The notes beneath the pieces are model-generated. The model saw only the letters and a list, made by a program, of their open reading frames with translations, searched no databases and was not told the origin of the DNA. Made by a program: the position numbers and the translations under genes. DNA of 64,000 nt from Verrucomicrobiales bacterium. GTDB taxonomy: Bacteria > Verrucomicrobiota > Verrucomicrobiia > Verrucomicrobiales > DEV007. Position 1 is the stretch's first letter; the number at the start of each line of letters is the position of its first letter. Shown here piece by piece: positions 1-8,945 of this stretch. Location: positions 62,375 to 126,374 of the forward strand of contig JARGPJ010000006.1 of NCBI GenBank assembly GCA_029212615.1, given 5' to 3'.

Positions 1-1
1 G

Positions 2-370
2 ATCAAAATCAAAACCCTCAAATTTCCCGTCAACTCACGAGCCGCGATCATCGGACTGGCGACTCCCCTCCTCCCCTGCGGACCACTCTACGCAATCCTT
101 GCCCTCGCTCTTGCCAGTGGATCAGCGATTCGGGGAATGGAGATCATGCTCGCCTTTGGATTCGGCGCGCTCCCTGCCATCTGGGCTGTTCAAATTGGAT
201 CTGCCTGGGTGAACCGGAAGCTCGGGGCCCGGGGGTTCCTCATCGCAAAACGCACCCTCGCCGCCACCGCTGCTATTTCCCTGATGTGGCATTTTTCTTT
301 CATCGGAGCTGCCCCGGGTGATGAAATGATCGACGGCCCGACCTGTCGATGCACGCTTGATTCCGAATGA
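2..370 (+). CDS. TauE/SafE-like (cytochrome biogenesis type) membrane protein, 5' truncated
   Basis: The reading frame is open from the first bases of the window, so the N-terminus lies upstream. The visible 122 residues are mostly hydrophobic and include a PCGPLY motif inside a membrane segment. This is typical of the sulfite exporter TauE/SafE-like or DsbD-type transmembrane family that often accompanies cbb3 oxidase maturation genes. The end is a cysteine-containing tail. Its stop overlaps the start of the copper ATPase in an ATGA arrangement, so the two are translationally coupled. A role in copper or redox delivery for cbb3 assembly is inferred from this neighbour. The substrate cannot be read from the sequence. 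Confidence 0.75.
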   Translation: MKIKTLKFPVNSRAAIIGLATPLLPCGPLYAILALALASGSAIRGMEIMLAFGFGALPAIWAVQIGSAWVNRKLGARGFLIAKRTLAATAAISLMWHFSFIGAAPGDEMIDGPTCRCTLDSE

Positions 371-2766
371 GCCGGGCCGCCGCAGGAGACCCTCCTTCAG
401 CCGTCGCAAGTGATGAGAAAAGACGCTGCATTCATTGCGGCAACCCTTTTCAGCCCCGCTTTGAGACGGAAACCTTCTGCTGTTCAGGCTGCCGCGTCGT
501 CTACGAATTGATTCAGTCCGGCGGATTCGGTTCCTTCTACGACCTTCTCGGGCAGAAAGTTCTTCAGCCTGCCGAGAACGGCGACCCCGCCGCTGATCGA
601 ATTACTGAGCTGGAGGAAGCGATTGCTGAAGCTGAATCCATCCGGAGCGACGAAACGACTCCGGCACGTTTGAAACTTCGAATCGGCAATCTTTCCTGCA
701 CGGCCTGCGTCTGGCTCATCGATCATCTGTTCCGTCAATATCCCGGCTCGCTGAAAAGCGCTGCTGATACCGCCCGCTCAACCCTCACCCTGTGGTGGAA
801 CCCCGGTGAGTTTGATGCCATCGCCTTCGTGAGGGATCTGCACCGCTATGGATACCCTGCCAACCTCGTGAATGAGCTGGAAGACGATGCTCCGCAGGAA
901 AGCCGCGCTCTTTTGACCCGGCTCGGCGTCACCGCGGGGCTCGCGATGAACACGATGGCGTTCACCCTTCCCTCCTATCTCGGGATGGAAACGACTGACG
1001 ATCTCGCCCGCCTTTTTACGATGGTCGCCTTCGCTTCTGCCACGCTCGCCCTCGCCGTGGGAGGCTCCTACTTTTTCCAGCGGGCCCTCGGTGCGCTAAG
1101 GCTGAAATCACTGCACATGGACGTGCCGATTTCACTGGGGCTCCTCGCGGCATATCTCGGATCACTCGGCGGACTGGCCTTCGGAATCGAGGGAATGCTC
1201 TATTTTGATTTTGTCGCTATGTTCGCCTTTCTGATGCTCGGCGGCCGCTGGCTCCACCTGCGTTTGCTGGAGAGGAACCGGAGACAACTCTGGGCCCGGG
1301 AAAGAGACCTTTCCGCCACCTTCCGGCTCGACGAGGAAGGAAAACGTCAACGCATTCCCCTGCGGAAAATCGAAGCCGGCGACCGGCTCGAGATTGCTCC
1401 CGGAGCAATGGTTCCGGTCGACGCTGAACTGCTCGAGAACGCCGGTCGGTTTCATCTCGACTGGATCAATGGAGAACCTGATCCTGTTCCCTACCGCGCG
1501 GGGCAAACCCTTCCTGCCGGAGCAAAGAATGGCAATACCAGTCGAATCGAAGTCATCGCGGCGAACGCTTTCAAAGGTTCATTTCTCGAACAGCTTCTGG
1601 GGAACGATGATCAGGCGGACACCGGAGAGCAAGCCGGAGCGCACCCGGTTTTAAAATACTACCTCACCGTCGTCATCCTCGTCGCCATCTCCGGCGGTGC
1701 CGCCTGGCTCTATCAAGGCCATGGAATCGCCGACTCTCTCCAGGTTTTCATTTCCGTGCTCGTCGTCTCGTGCCCCTGCGCGCTCGGGCTCGCGCTGCCC
1801 CTCCTCGATGAAATGCTGCTTTCGCGCCTCAAGCAGGAGGGAATCTTCATTCGCCGGGCCTCGATCTGGCAACGGCTTAAATCAATCCACATTCTTGCCT
1901 TCGATAAAACAGGAACCCTGACCGAGCCGGTGAAACGGCTCAGCTCCCCTGAGGTGATCACCACCCTTGACGAGGCCTCCCTGCGTGCCCTTCGTCACCT
2001 CACGACAACCAATCATCATCCGGCAGGAAAAGCACTCCATGAGGAACTCACCTCCCGCTATGGACTTGCCTCAAATCCTTTGAGAACCCCCATCACCGAG
2101 GTGCCGGGCTCAGGAGTTTCTTCGATCATTGACGGCGTCACCTGGAAACTGGGGCGCGGTGACTGGGCCTGCGAAGACAGCAACGCGGCTCCCCATTGCT
2201 CACTCAGCCGTGAGGGAGAACTCGTCGCGACCTTTGTCCTCACGGAGTCGATTCGTGATGGAGCAGTGAAACAGCTGCGGCAGCTCTCACACCAGGGATA
2301 TCTCCTCCGTATTCTAAGCGGTGACCCTGACCGGGAGCGGGTCGAGGCAACCGCCACCCAACTCGGCATTGCGACGGGGAACGTTTTCTCTGATCTCACT
2401 CCAGAAGAGAAAGCGGAAATCATTTCGAAAGACCCTGACAAGTCTACCTTATTCGTCGGGGATGGAGGAAACGACAGTCTCGCCTTTCGTGCCGCCGCCG
2501 CAACCGGAACCCCGGCAACCGGGATCCGCGCGATCGAAGGGCAAGCCGACTTCGTTTTCACCGGCCGGGGGTTTCATGCCATCAGTCTACTTCTCGCCAA
2601 AACCCGGAGAAGACATCGCTATGTCGCCTACATTTTCGCCACGGCACTGGTCTACAATCTCGTCGCGGTAAGCCTCTGCCTCACCGGTCACATGAACCCG
2701 CTCCTCGCCGCCGTCCTCATGCCTCTCAGTTCAATCGTAACGACGGCGATGGCGGCGCGGGTTTAA
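367..2766 (+). CDS. ccoI: CcoI/FixI-type heavy-metal (copper) translocating P-type ATPase
   Basis: This 799-residue P1B-type ATPase would export copper across the inner membrane for cbb3 cytochrome oxidase assembly. It begins with a cysteine-rich metal-binding region (CIHC about residue 21, CCSGC about 38), which is typical of CcoI. An HMA-like domain with CTAC (111-114) follows, then paired membrane helices, the CPC metal site in SCPCALG (about 470) and the phosphorylation motif DKTGT (about 513). A histidine-proline motif is present (HHPAGK). Two motifs are unusual. The actuator loop reads NGEP instead of TGES, and the hinge motif reads GDGGND instead of GDGIND. The start overlaps the upstream gene by 4 bases. 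The family call is secure; copper specificity is inferred from the CcoI-like architecture. Confidence 0.88.
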   Translation: MSRAAAGDPPSAVASDEKRRCIHCGNPFQPRFETETFCCSGCRVVYELIQSGGFGSFYDLLGQKVLQPAENGDPAADRITELEEAIAEAESIRSDETTPARLKLRIGNLSCTACVWLIDHLFRQYPGSLKSAADTARSTLTLWWNPGEFDAIAFVRDLHRYGYPANLVNELEDDAPQESRALLTRLGVTAGLAMNTMAFTLPSYLGMETTDDLARLFTMVAFASATLALAVGGSYFFQRALGALRLKSLHMDVPISLGLLAAYLGSLGGLAFGIEGMLYFDFVAMFAFLMLGGRWLHLRLLERNRRQLWARERDLSATFRLDEEGKRQRIPLRKIEAGDRLEIAPGAMVPVDAELLENAGRFHLDWINGEPDPVPYRAGQTLPAGAKNGNTSRIEVIAANAFKGSFLEQLLGNDDQADTGEQAGAHPVLKYYLTVVILVAISGGAAWLYQGHGIADSLQVFISVLVVSCPCALGLALPLLDEMLLSRLKQEGIFIRRASIWQRLKSIHILAFDKTGTLTEPVKRLSSPEVITTLDEASLRALRHLTTTNHHPAGKALHEELTSRYGLASNPLRTPITEVPGSGVSSIIDGVTWKLGRGDWACEDSNAAPHCSLSREGELVATFVLTESIRDGAVKQLRQLSHQGYLLRILSGDPDRERVEATATQLGIATGNVFSDLTPEEKAEIISKDPDKSTLFVGDGGNDSLAFRAAAATGTPATGIRAIEGQADFVFTGRGFHAISLLLAKTRRRHRYVAYIFATALVYNLVAVSLCLTGHMNPLLAAVLMPLSSIVTTAMAARV

Positions 2767-2806
2767 AAACTTACCCCGCTGATCTGCCGGATCATTCCAG
2801 GTTCAC

Positions 2807-3748
2807 CTAAAACAACCCGACCTGTATCATTGCCTTCCAAACTTCATTCCTGGAGATCTTCACCTTCTCACGCATCACCACTCCACAACCTGCTGCGCGC
2901 AGTTCTGCGGCCGTTTTGACAGCCAACTTCATGGGAAGCCCGGTGCAGAAAGCGGCGCGATAGTTTCTGACCTTCTTTGAATACGGCTCTGCGTTTTCCA
3001 GAAAGCTTTCGCACTCACTCAACCATTGTTGAAAAACCGGATCCACTTGCTCAGCTTTCGGAGTCGAATCACCATCCCATCCTGCTGCTCTCAGTTCGTC
3101 ACCCGGCAAATAAATACGTCCTCCCGGCAAATCTTCATGGAGGTCCCGCAAAATATTAATGAGTTGAAGCCCCTGCCCTAACTTTCTTCCACGGACCAAC
3201 ATCATGGCGGCATCGTCAGGGTGAGAGAACCCGGCTCCGAGATTGGTGAATCCGACCTTCGTCCAGAACTCCCCCACGCAGCCGGCGACCTGATAAGTGT
3301 ACCGCAGCAACTCATCCCTGTTTCTGCTGGCTGTGATCTGACCTTCTTTAAAAAATGTCGTGTCCCAGATCTGACCGTGAATAATCGTAAGAATCACTTC
3401 GCTGAGATGTCCTTGATTGGCCGGATCGATTCCCCGGAACCACTCGATCAGTTCAGCGCTTCGACGCAGGAGCTCACGCTCCCCCGGATGAGAGATTTCC
3501 TCAGCCAGGTCGGCCACCGGCGCGATGAGAGAAGCCCGGGAACCTTCAACGACGGTTCTGATATCATTGAGAACATCGATTCGTTTTTCTTTCTCCAATC
3601 CTTCAGCATCAGCGATCGTATCAGTCAGTCTCGCGAGGAGATACCCCAGCGCGACGGGCTCACGCATGGCCGGCGGAAGGAAACGAATGCTCAGGTAGAA
3701 GGAACGGGAAACCGATTTCAACAACTGAAGGTGCGCGGCGGAAAGCAT
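2807..3748 (-). CDS. Squalene/phytoene synthase family protein
   Basis: This 313-residue all-helical isoprenoid synthase has both aspartate-rich motifs of the trans-isoprenyl head-to-head family. DTIAD is at residues 43-47, and NILRDLHED lies near residues 195-205 and is followed by GGRIYLP. The family joins two prenyl diphosphates (farnesyl or geranylgeranyl) to squalene or phytoene via a presqualene-type intermediate, using magnesium bound by these aspartates. No carotenoid or hopanoid genes are adjacent, so the product is undetermined; a squalene-type synthase feeding hopanoid or sterol synthesis is plausible. The ATG lies 3 bases after the moeA stop, which suggests co-transcription with moeA although the pathways are unrelated. 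Confidence 0.85.
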   Translation of the reverse strand: MLSAAHLQLLKSVSRSFYLSIRFLPPAMREPVALGYLLARLTDTIADAEGLEKEKRIDVLNDIRTVVEGSRASLIAPVADLAEEISHPGERELLRRSAELIEWFRGIDPANQGHLSEVILTIIHGQIWDTTFFKEGQITASRNRDELLRYTYQVAGCVGEFWTKVGFTNLGAGFSHPDDAAMMLVRGRKLGQGLQLINILRDLHEDLPGGRIYLPGDELRAAGWDGDSTPKAEQVDPVFQQWLSECESFLENAEPYSKKVRNYRAAFCTGLPMKLAVKTAAELRAAGCGVVMREKVKISRNEVWKAMIQVGLF

Positions 3749-3751
3749 GAC

Positions 3752-4936
3752 TTAAATCATCACCCCTTCGACGGGATCGCCAACTTCTACAAGCTGCCCG
3801 GGATCGAGCCGGACGAGGCAATTCGCCTGACTGAGTCCGAAAATAGCATGAGACTGCTGCGTCCCCGAAAGCCGAATTTTTCCCGCTTCGAAGATGCCCC
3901 GCAAATAATGAGGTCGCTCCCCCTGATTCGACATTGCCGTCCCCGCAATCCCCTTAACACGACTTTCGTTTAAACAACGATCCCCATGACCAAGGAGCGC
4001 TCGAATCACCGGCTTCACAAAAAGGGTAAACGTAACAAAAGCGGAAACCGGATTCCCCGGAAGGCCGAAAACGGGGGTTCCGTCAGGATGATGCCCGTAG
4101 AGAAACGGTTTCCCGGGCTTCATTTTCACCCGCCAGAAATCGGTGATCACTCCCAGTTCGTTTAGCACTTCTTTCACGTAGTCCCGCTCGCCGACAGAAA
4201 CCCCACCGGCAATAACGACGAGATCAGAGGTCGCAAACGCACGACGTAAGGTATCTTCAAGAACGGCACGATCATCGCTCGCATGACTGAGCGCTACGAC
4301 CCCTCCAGCCGATTGCACCGAAGCCTGCAACATGGGGCCGTTGCTGTTATAGATCTCTCCGGGAACGAGCGGGGCGCCGGGTTCGACGAGTTCGTCCCCG
4401 GTCGTGACGATCTGAACCAGAGGCCGAACGTGTACAGGCACTTCAGCGATCCCCTGGGAAGCCAGGAGTCCCACCCGGGCCGGCGTGATCAGGTCTCCAC
4501 GGTTCAATAATTTCTGCCCTGAGCAAACATCACCTCCCCGTCGACGAATATTCTCACCGGCAACGACCCCGTCAGTGACAGCTATCGCCCCCCCTTCGCG
4601 CTCCACATCCTCCTGCATGATAACTGCATCCGCTCCCTCCGGAATCGGTGCCCCTGTAAAAATACGAATCGCCTCCCCGGGATTTAACTTCAGCCGGAGA
4701 TCCACTCCCGCGGCCTGCTCGGAAAGAGCGAGCTCAAGAGTCATCCCCGTGGCCGACTCGGCAGCACGAACCGCATACCCATCCATGCTCGAATTATCAA
4801 ACGGCGGTGAATCAATCACCCCGGCGATGTCCTGAGCGAGAATCTGGTCGAGCGCCAGTTCCACCGGAACCCAGATCACAGCTCCCGGCTCAACCGGTTC
4901 GAGGATTCGTTGCAGGGCTTCCGATTCTTCCAGCAT
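3752..4936 (-). CDS. moeA: Molybdopterin molybdotransferase MoeA
   Basis: MoeA inserts molybdate into adenylylated molybdopterin to complete molybdenum cofactor. The 394-residue length is normal. Visible signatures are the N-terminal SSMDGYAV segment, FTGAPIPEGAD, TTGDELVEPG, the MoCF-type GGVSVGERDYV motif and GLPGNPVSAF. No other molybdenum cofactor gene is in the window, so it stands apart from moa genes here. The gene upstream on the same strand is pckG, whose stop lies beyond this start with a 55-base gap. Downstream it is followed after 3 bases by the squalene/phytoene synthase gene. Confidence 0.95.
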   Translation of the reverse strand: MLEESEALQRILEPVEPGAVIWVPVELALDQILAQDIAGVIDSPPFDNSSMDGYAVRAAESATGMTLELALSEQAAGVDLRLKLNPGEAIRIFTGAPIPEGADAVIMQEDVEREGGAIAVTDGVVAGENIRRRGGDVCSGQKLLNRGDLITPARVGLLASQGIAEVPVHVRPLVQIVTTGDELVEPGAPLVPGEIYNSNGPMLQASVQSAGGVVALSHASDDRAVLEDTLRRAFATSDLVVIAGGVSVGERDYVKEVLNELGVITDFWRVKMKPGKPFLYGHHPDGTPVFGLPGNPVSAFVTFTLFVKPVIRALLGHGDRCLNESRVKGIAGTAMSNQGERPHYLRGIFEAGKIRLSGTQQSHAIFGLSQANCLVRLDPGQLVEVGDPVEGVMI

Positions 4937-4991
4937 GATGAGAGCAAAGGATCTTGAAACGGCGCTGTCAATGAGGATGTCGCCCGGCGTC

Positions 4992-6788
4992 TCACATCCG
5001 CCCCGCCAACAACTCCCGTTGAAAAATCAACTCTTTCGGCAAGTGGTCGTATAAATCCAGATAAAGATCCGCTTCCGAAAGAAGTTCCCCCCTGAATTCC
5101 TCCTGACTCACATTCATCAGCTCAGTAAACTGTTCCTGAGTGAAATCGAGCCCTTCGAAGTTCAACTCATCATAACGAGGGACCCAGCCGAGCTGAGCTT
5201 CGTGCCCCTTCGCACGACCGCGAACCCGATCAAAGATCCACTCGAGAACCCGCATGTTCTCTCCGAATCCGGGCCAGAGAAAATTCCCGTCCGCATCTTT
5301 GCGGAACCAGTTTACGTGAAAGATCCTCGGAAGATCACCAATATGTTTTCGCATCCCGAGCCAGTGAGCAAAGTAATCGCCCATGTTGTAGCCGCAAAAC
5401 GGAAGCATCGCGAAGGGGTCGTGGCGGATTTTACCGACCGCACCTTCCGCCGCAGCCGTCATTTCAGATCCAAGGTTGGCCCCGAGAAAGACTCCGTGAA
5501 CCCAGTTAAAGGCCTGAAAGACCAAAGGCATCGTGGTGGCACGACGGCCACCGAAGATGATTGCATCGATCGGAACGCCACCCGGGTTCTCCCAGTCGGG
5601 ATCGATCGCAGGACACTGCGACGCCGGAGCGGTAAAACGGGAATTGGGATGCGCAGCCGGGGTTCCTGTATCAGGGGTCCAGGCGTTTCCTTTCCAATCG
5701 GTCAATTTAGCCGGCGGTTCTTTCGTCATCCCTTCCCACCAGACATCCCCGTCTTCCGTGAGCGCTACATTCGTAAAAATGGTATTAGCGCTTAGCGAAG
5801 CCATCGCATTCGGGTTCGACTGCTCAGATGTTCCCGGAGCAACGCCGAAATAGCCGGCTTCCGGATTGATCGCACGAAGGCGTCCATCGGGTCCGGGGCG
5901 CAACCAGGCAATATCGTCTCCCACCGTCGTCACTTTCCAGCCTTTCTCCGCATAGGTACGGGGCGGCACTAACATTGCAAAATTGGTCTTTCCACAGGCA
6001 CTCGGAAAAGCCGCCGCAACATAGCGTTTTTCCCCTTCGGGATTCTCCACTCCACTGATGAGCATATGCTCAGCCATCCAGCCTTCATCCCGGGCCATGA
6101 CGCTGGCGATACGGAGGGCCAGGCATTTCTTCCCGAGAAGCGCATTGCCACCGTAGCCGCTGCCGTAGGACCAGATTTCACGATCTTCGGGAAAGTGAAC
6201 GATGTATTTGTCTTCGTTACAGGGCCAGGGAACGTCCTCCTGATCCGGCATCAGCGGCATGCCGACAGAGTGGACGCACGGAACAAAAACGCCATCCTCC
6301 CCGAGCTTATCGAGAACCGGCTGTCCCATCCGGGTCATCAACTTCATGTTCACGGCGACATAGGGGGAATCGGTGATCTCCACACCAAAGATCGCCATGT
6401 CCGAATCGATCGGCCCCATGCAAAAAGGAATCACATACATGGTGCGGCGCCACATGCAGCCGCGAAAGAGATCCGTGAGCGTCTCCCTCATTTCATCCGG
6501 AGCGACCCAGCGATTGCTCGGCCCGGCATCACTCTGACGAGTACTGCAAATGAAGGTCCTGTCCTCGACGCGGGCCACATCCTTAGGGTCCGACCAGGCG
6601 AGATAACTGTTCGGGCGCTTCTCTTCGTTCAATTTGATGAACGTTCCCGCCTCCACCATTTCGGAACAGAGCCGGTCATACTCTTCGTCTGACCCGTCAC
6701 ACCAGACCACATCAGCCGGCTGACAAAGTTCTTTCAATTCTTCGACCCAGGCCAAAAGACCGGCGTGTGAGGTGGGAGCATCGGACAT
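4992..6788 (-). CDS. pckG: Phosphoenolpyruvate carboxykinase (GTP)
   Basis: This enzyme converts oxaloacetate and GTP to phosphoenolpyruvate, GDP and CO2, the gluconeogenic entry step. The protein has 598 residues from the ATG at 6788, the usual length for the GTP-dependent class. The kinase-1 loop [12 protein letters not shown] is clear, followed by [10 protein letters not shown] and [13 protein letters not shown], and later by NWFRKD. The reading frame stays open a further 68 codons upstream, but that extension has no family similarity that I recognise, covers a hairpin repeat and runs into the toxin gene, so the later ATG is chosen. It probably has its own promoter in the roughly 200 bases before vapC. 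Confidence 0.95.
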   Translation of the reverse strand: MSDAPTSHAGLLAWVEELKELCQPADVVWCDGSDEEYDRLCSEMVEAGTFIKLNEEKRPNSYLAWSDPKDVARVEDRTFICSTRQSDAGPSNRWVAPDEMRETLTDLFRGCMWRRTMYVIPFCMGPIDSDMAIFGVEITDSPYVAVNMKLMTRMGQPVLDKLGEDGVFVPCVHSVGMPLMPDQEDVPWPCNEDKYIVHFPEDREIWSYGSGYGGNALLGKKCLALRIASVMARDEGWMAEHMLISGVENPEGEKRYVAAAFPSACGKTNFAMLVPPRTYAEKGWKVTTVGDDIAWLRPGPDGRLRAINPEAGYFGVAPGTSEQSNPNAMASLSANTIFTNVALTEDGDVWWEGMTKEPPAKLTDWKGNAWTPDTGTPAAHPNSRFTAPASQCPAIDPDWENPGGVPIDAIIFGGRRATTMPLVFQAFNWVHGVFLGANLGSEMTAAAEGAVGKIRHDPFAMLPFCGYNMGDYFAHWLGMRKHIGDLPRIFHVNWFRKDADGNFLWPGFGENMRVLEWIFDRVRGRAKGHEAQLGWVPRYDELNFEGLDFTQEQFTELMNVSQEEFRGELLSEADLYLDLYDHLPKELIFQRELLAGRM

Positions 6789-6942
6789 AGGAAAGCCTAT
6801 CGAGCGTGCTGCATTTGTCGAGTGATACCCGGCGAACAAATTGGTAAAGGTTGAGCATAAATTGCCGATCTTTACTCGAAACGCCGGCTTTAGAGGGGCA
6901 AATTCCACCTTGCCCGCAGTGCCTTTGCGGTCAGAGCTCAGC

Positions 6943-6967
6943 GGACAACGGGAACGTTGTCCCTCCA
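6943..6967. repeat. Intergenic hairpin repeat, TGGAGGG family, single copy
   Basis: GGACAAC (6943-6949) and GTTGTCC (6956-6962) form a perfect 7-bp stem with a 6-base loop, and CTCCA follows. On the minus strand this reads TGGAGGGACA, stem, TGTCCGC. That is the same frame as the second hairpin of the tandem repeats near 12.0 kb, but with different, still complementary stem bases. It lies between vapC and pckG. Confidence 0.7.
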
Positions 6968-6988
6968 ACCCGAACCCGGAAACCCGCG

Positions 6989-7381
6989 TCAATAGACCGC
7001 ATCCGTGGCGTCAACGCCCGGGATCAATCGAAAATGCTGATCGTAGGTAAGAATGACCGCTCCGGCATGCAAGGCACAGGCAGCGATGTGAACATCCTGA
7101 ACCGGAAGAATAATTCCCTTGCGATCCAGCGACCACGCGAGCGCGAGTGTATCCTCCCAACGCCTGTATCCGTCTTCAATATACAGCATGATATCCCAGG
7201 CGGCCTCATATCTCTCCAGCAGTTTCTGCGACCTGATTCCACGACCGACCTCCATTTTGATCAAACCACAGACCGCGATGTCACGGGACTCAGCGAAACA
7301 GGACAAGACTTCGAGAGGGTCGATGCCCTGCCTTGCTTTGGTAATATACCATGAGCTGTCGACCAGCAGGGGACGGCTCAT
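6989..7381 (-). CDS. PIN-domain ribonuclease toxin, VapC-like
   Basis: This 130-residue PIN domain protein has the expected acidic residues for a metal-dependent RNase: D8 in LLVDSS, E44 in IKMEVGRG, D96 in VQDVHIA and D114 in LTYDQHF. VapC toxins cleave specific RNAs (often tRNA or rRNA) and are neutralised by the partner antitoxin. The start codon overlaps the antitoxin stop in an ATGA, the usual antitoxin-first arrangement. The RNA target cannot be inferred. Confidence 0.88.
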   Translation of the reverse strand: MSRPLLVDSSWYITKARQGIDPLEVLSCFAESRDIAVCGLIKMEVGRGIRSQKLLERYEAAWDIMLYIEDGYRRWEDTLALAWSLDRKGIILPVQDVHIAACALHAGAVILTYDQHFRLIPGVDATDAVY

Positions 7382-7656
7382 TTGAGGCGGCCTCCGGAAT
7401 CGGGCTTCGCATCGGTCACTTGATAGGGCGTCACCCCTTCAGCAACACGTAAAGCCATCGGATCCGAGGCGGGATCAAACATGTCTTTGAGCTCCCCGGG
7501 ACTCGCCCCGGTACCTTTGCGCAGAACCTCGACGAGGCGTGCCCGTCTTACCACTTCCCTCAACGCAATGGTGACCGCCTCGGTCTTGGTTCCCGCCCCC
7601 GTAATCCTCACCACATCATCCAACAGCGATTCATCCAGGTTTATCGTTATCTTCAT
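7378..7656 (-). CDS. VapB-like ribbon-helix-helix antitoxin
   Basis: This 92-residue protein has an N-terminal ribbon-helix-helix pattern (MKITINLDESLLDDV, then TKTEAVTIALREVVRR) of the DUF2191/VapB type. The N-terminus would bind the operator, and the C-terminal tail would cap the PIN toxin encoded immediately downstream with a 4-base overlap. The C-terminus is longer than in minimal VapB proteins and rich in charged and proline residues. Autoregulation is supported by three phased ATACC repeats over the promoter. Confidence 0.85.
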   Translation of the reverse strand: MKITINLDESLLDDVVRITGAGTKTEAVTIALREVVRRARLVEVLRKGTGASPGELKDMFDPASDPMALRVAEGVTPYQVTDAKPDSGGRLK

Positions 7657-7690
7657 ACCTCATTTATACCCCATCAATACCACTTTTCAA
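7655..7690 (-). promoter_or_regulatory. vapBC promoter with three 11-bp-phased operator half-sites
   Basis: ATACC on the plus strand (GGTAT on the coding strand) occurs at 7655-7659, 7666-7670 and 7677-7681, exactly 11 bp apart, with the last copy overlapping the vapB start codon. Within it a sigma-70-like promoter reads TTGAAA (7690-7685), 16 bp, TATAAA (7668-7663). The layout fits negative autoregulation by an RHH antitoxin, which contacts direct repeats on one face of the helix. This is inference from spacing only. Confidence 0.6.
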
Positions 7691-7758
7691 CGTATCACAT
7701 ACATCCCTCTGAATTAAGGGTGGAGAAATTGCGAGGCGATAGGATAATCCCCCTCCCT

Positions 7759-8892
7759 ATGTTCACCCTACTCAACACCGACACCCGGACCGCTGCACGT
7801 CGTGGACGCATGACCCTGGCCCACGGGGTAGTCGAGACACCGGCATTTATGCCGGTGGGAACAAAAGGAACCGTGAAATCCGTCCACCCGCAGGAGCTCA
7901 CGACGCCGGAACTGGATTGCCGAATCATCCTCGGCAACACCTATCACCTCTACCTTCGTCCCGGCACTGACGTCCTTGACGAATTTGGTGGCCTGCACAA
8001 CTTCATGCAGTGGGATCGCCCCATCCTCACCGACTCGGGAGGCTACCAGGTATTCTCCCTCTCTAAATTACGCAAAATCACAGAGGAAGGAGTCCGCTTC
8101 CAAAGCCACATCGACGGCAGCCCACTCTTTCTGACTCCGGAATCAGTGCTCGAGATCCAGCGTTCCATCGGTAGCGATATTTGCATGATTCTCGACGAAT
8201 GCCCGCCTTTCCCTTGCGAGAGGGACTATGCGGCCAATTCACTTGCCCTGACCCAACGATGGGCGGAGCGGGCGCGCGACTGGATCGAATCCAACCGCCC
8301 TCCCGGCCAACACTATTTCGGCATTGTTCAGGGCAGCTGCTACGGTGACCTCCGTGAAAAAGCGGCCCGGGATCTCGTCGGACTTGATTTTGACGGCTAT
8401 GCCATTGGTGGACTCTCCGTTGGGGAGCCGGTCCCGGATATGCTCAAGGCCGCTGATGTCGCCGCCCCTATCCTGCCGGAAAACAAGCCCCGCTATGCGA
8501 TGGGGCTCGGGCAGCCCGACCAGCTCCTCGAATTGATCTCCCGCGGTATCGATATGTTCGACTGCGTGCTCCCGACCCGCGTCGCCCGCAACGGCACCGC
8601 CTACACCGCCGACGGCACCATTAACATCAAGAACGCGAAGTGGGAGAAAAGTCAGGAACTCCTCGCTCCCGCCGGAGAAACACACCCTCTCTGTGACGGA
8701 TTCACGCGGGGCTACCTCCGACACCTCATCAAAAACGACGAAATCCTTGGCCTCAGGCTCCTCACGCTTCATAACGTGACCTTTTATCTGCACTTGATGA
8801 AACAAGTTCGTCATGCTATAGAGGCCGGATCGTTTGCCGATTTTAAGGCAGAATTTATCAGTCGATATCGAGGTGAAAAAATCGACGTCTGA
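7759..8892 (+). CDS. tgt: Queuine tRNA-ribosyltransferase (tRNA-guanine transglycosylase)
   Basis: TGT exchanges guanine-34 for preQ1 in tRNAs with GUN anticodons, the entry into queuosine. The 377-residue protein shows ILTDSGGYQVFSL, FGIVQGS, GGLSVGEP and FDCVLPTR with the catalytic aspartate. The ATG at 7759 matches the usual N-terminus (FTLLNTDT); an upstream in-frame codon at 7720 adds 13 atypical residues. The zinc site is unusual. The bacterial CxCxxC...H motif is replaced by THPLC followed later by TLHN, leaving H, C and H as possible ligands. The tgt-yajC-secDF order is also found in many bacteria. Confidence 0.93.
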   Translation: MFTLLNTDTRTAARRGRMTLAHGVVETPAFMPVGTKGTVKSVHPQELTTPELDCRIILGNTYHLYLRPGTDVLDEFGGLHNFMQWDRPILTDSGGYQVFSLSKLRKITEEGVRFQSHIDGSPLFLTPESVLEIQRSIGSDICMILDECPPFPCERDYAANSLALTQRWAERARDWIESNRPPGQHYFGIVQGSCYGDLREKAARDLVGLDFDGYAIGGLSVGEPVPDMLKAADVAAPILPENKPRYAMGLGQPDQLLELISRGIDMFDCVLPTRVARNGTAYTADGTINIKNAKWEKSQELLAPAGETHPLCDGFTRGYLRHLIKNDEILGLRLLTLHNVTFYLHLMKQVRHAIEAGSFADFKAEFISRYRGEKIDV

Positions 8893-8911
8893 ACGTCAGG
8901 CGTCTTTTTTT
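8884..8911 (+). terminator. Intrinsic terminator overlapping the tgt stop codon
   Basis: A 9-bp stem (8884-8892 with 8896-8904, one G-T wobble, 3-base loop) is followed by seven T residues (8905-8911). The left arm is the last three codons of tgt including its stop. It would separate or attenuate transcription into yajC 35 bases downstream. Confidence 0.75.
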
Positions 8912-8945
8912 GTCTCATCAGACCAGTTTTTACGAAGAACCAACC

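Noticed and set aside
6789..6992. 68-codon N-terminal extension of pckG
   Set aside because: The extension covers a hairpin repeat, overlaps the vapC stop and lacks family similarity; the ATG at 6788 gives the normal length.
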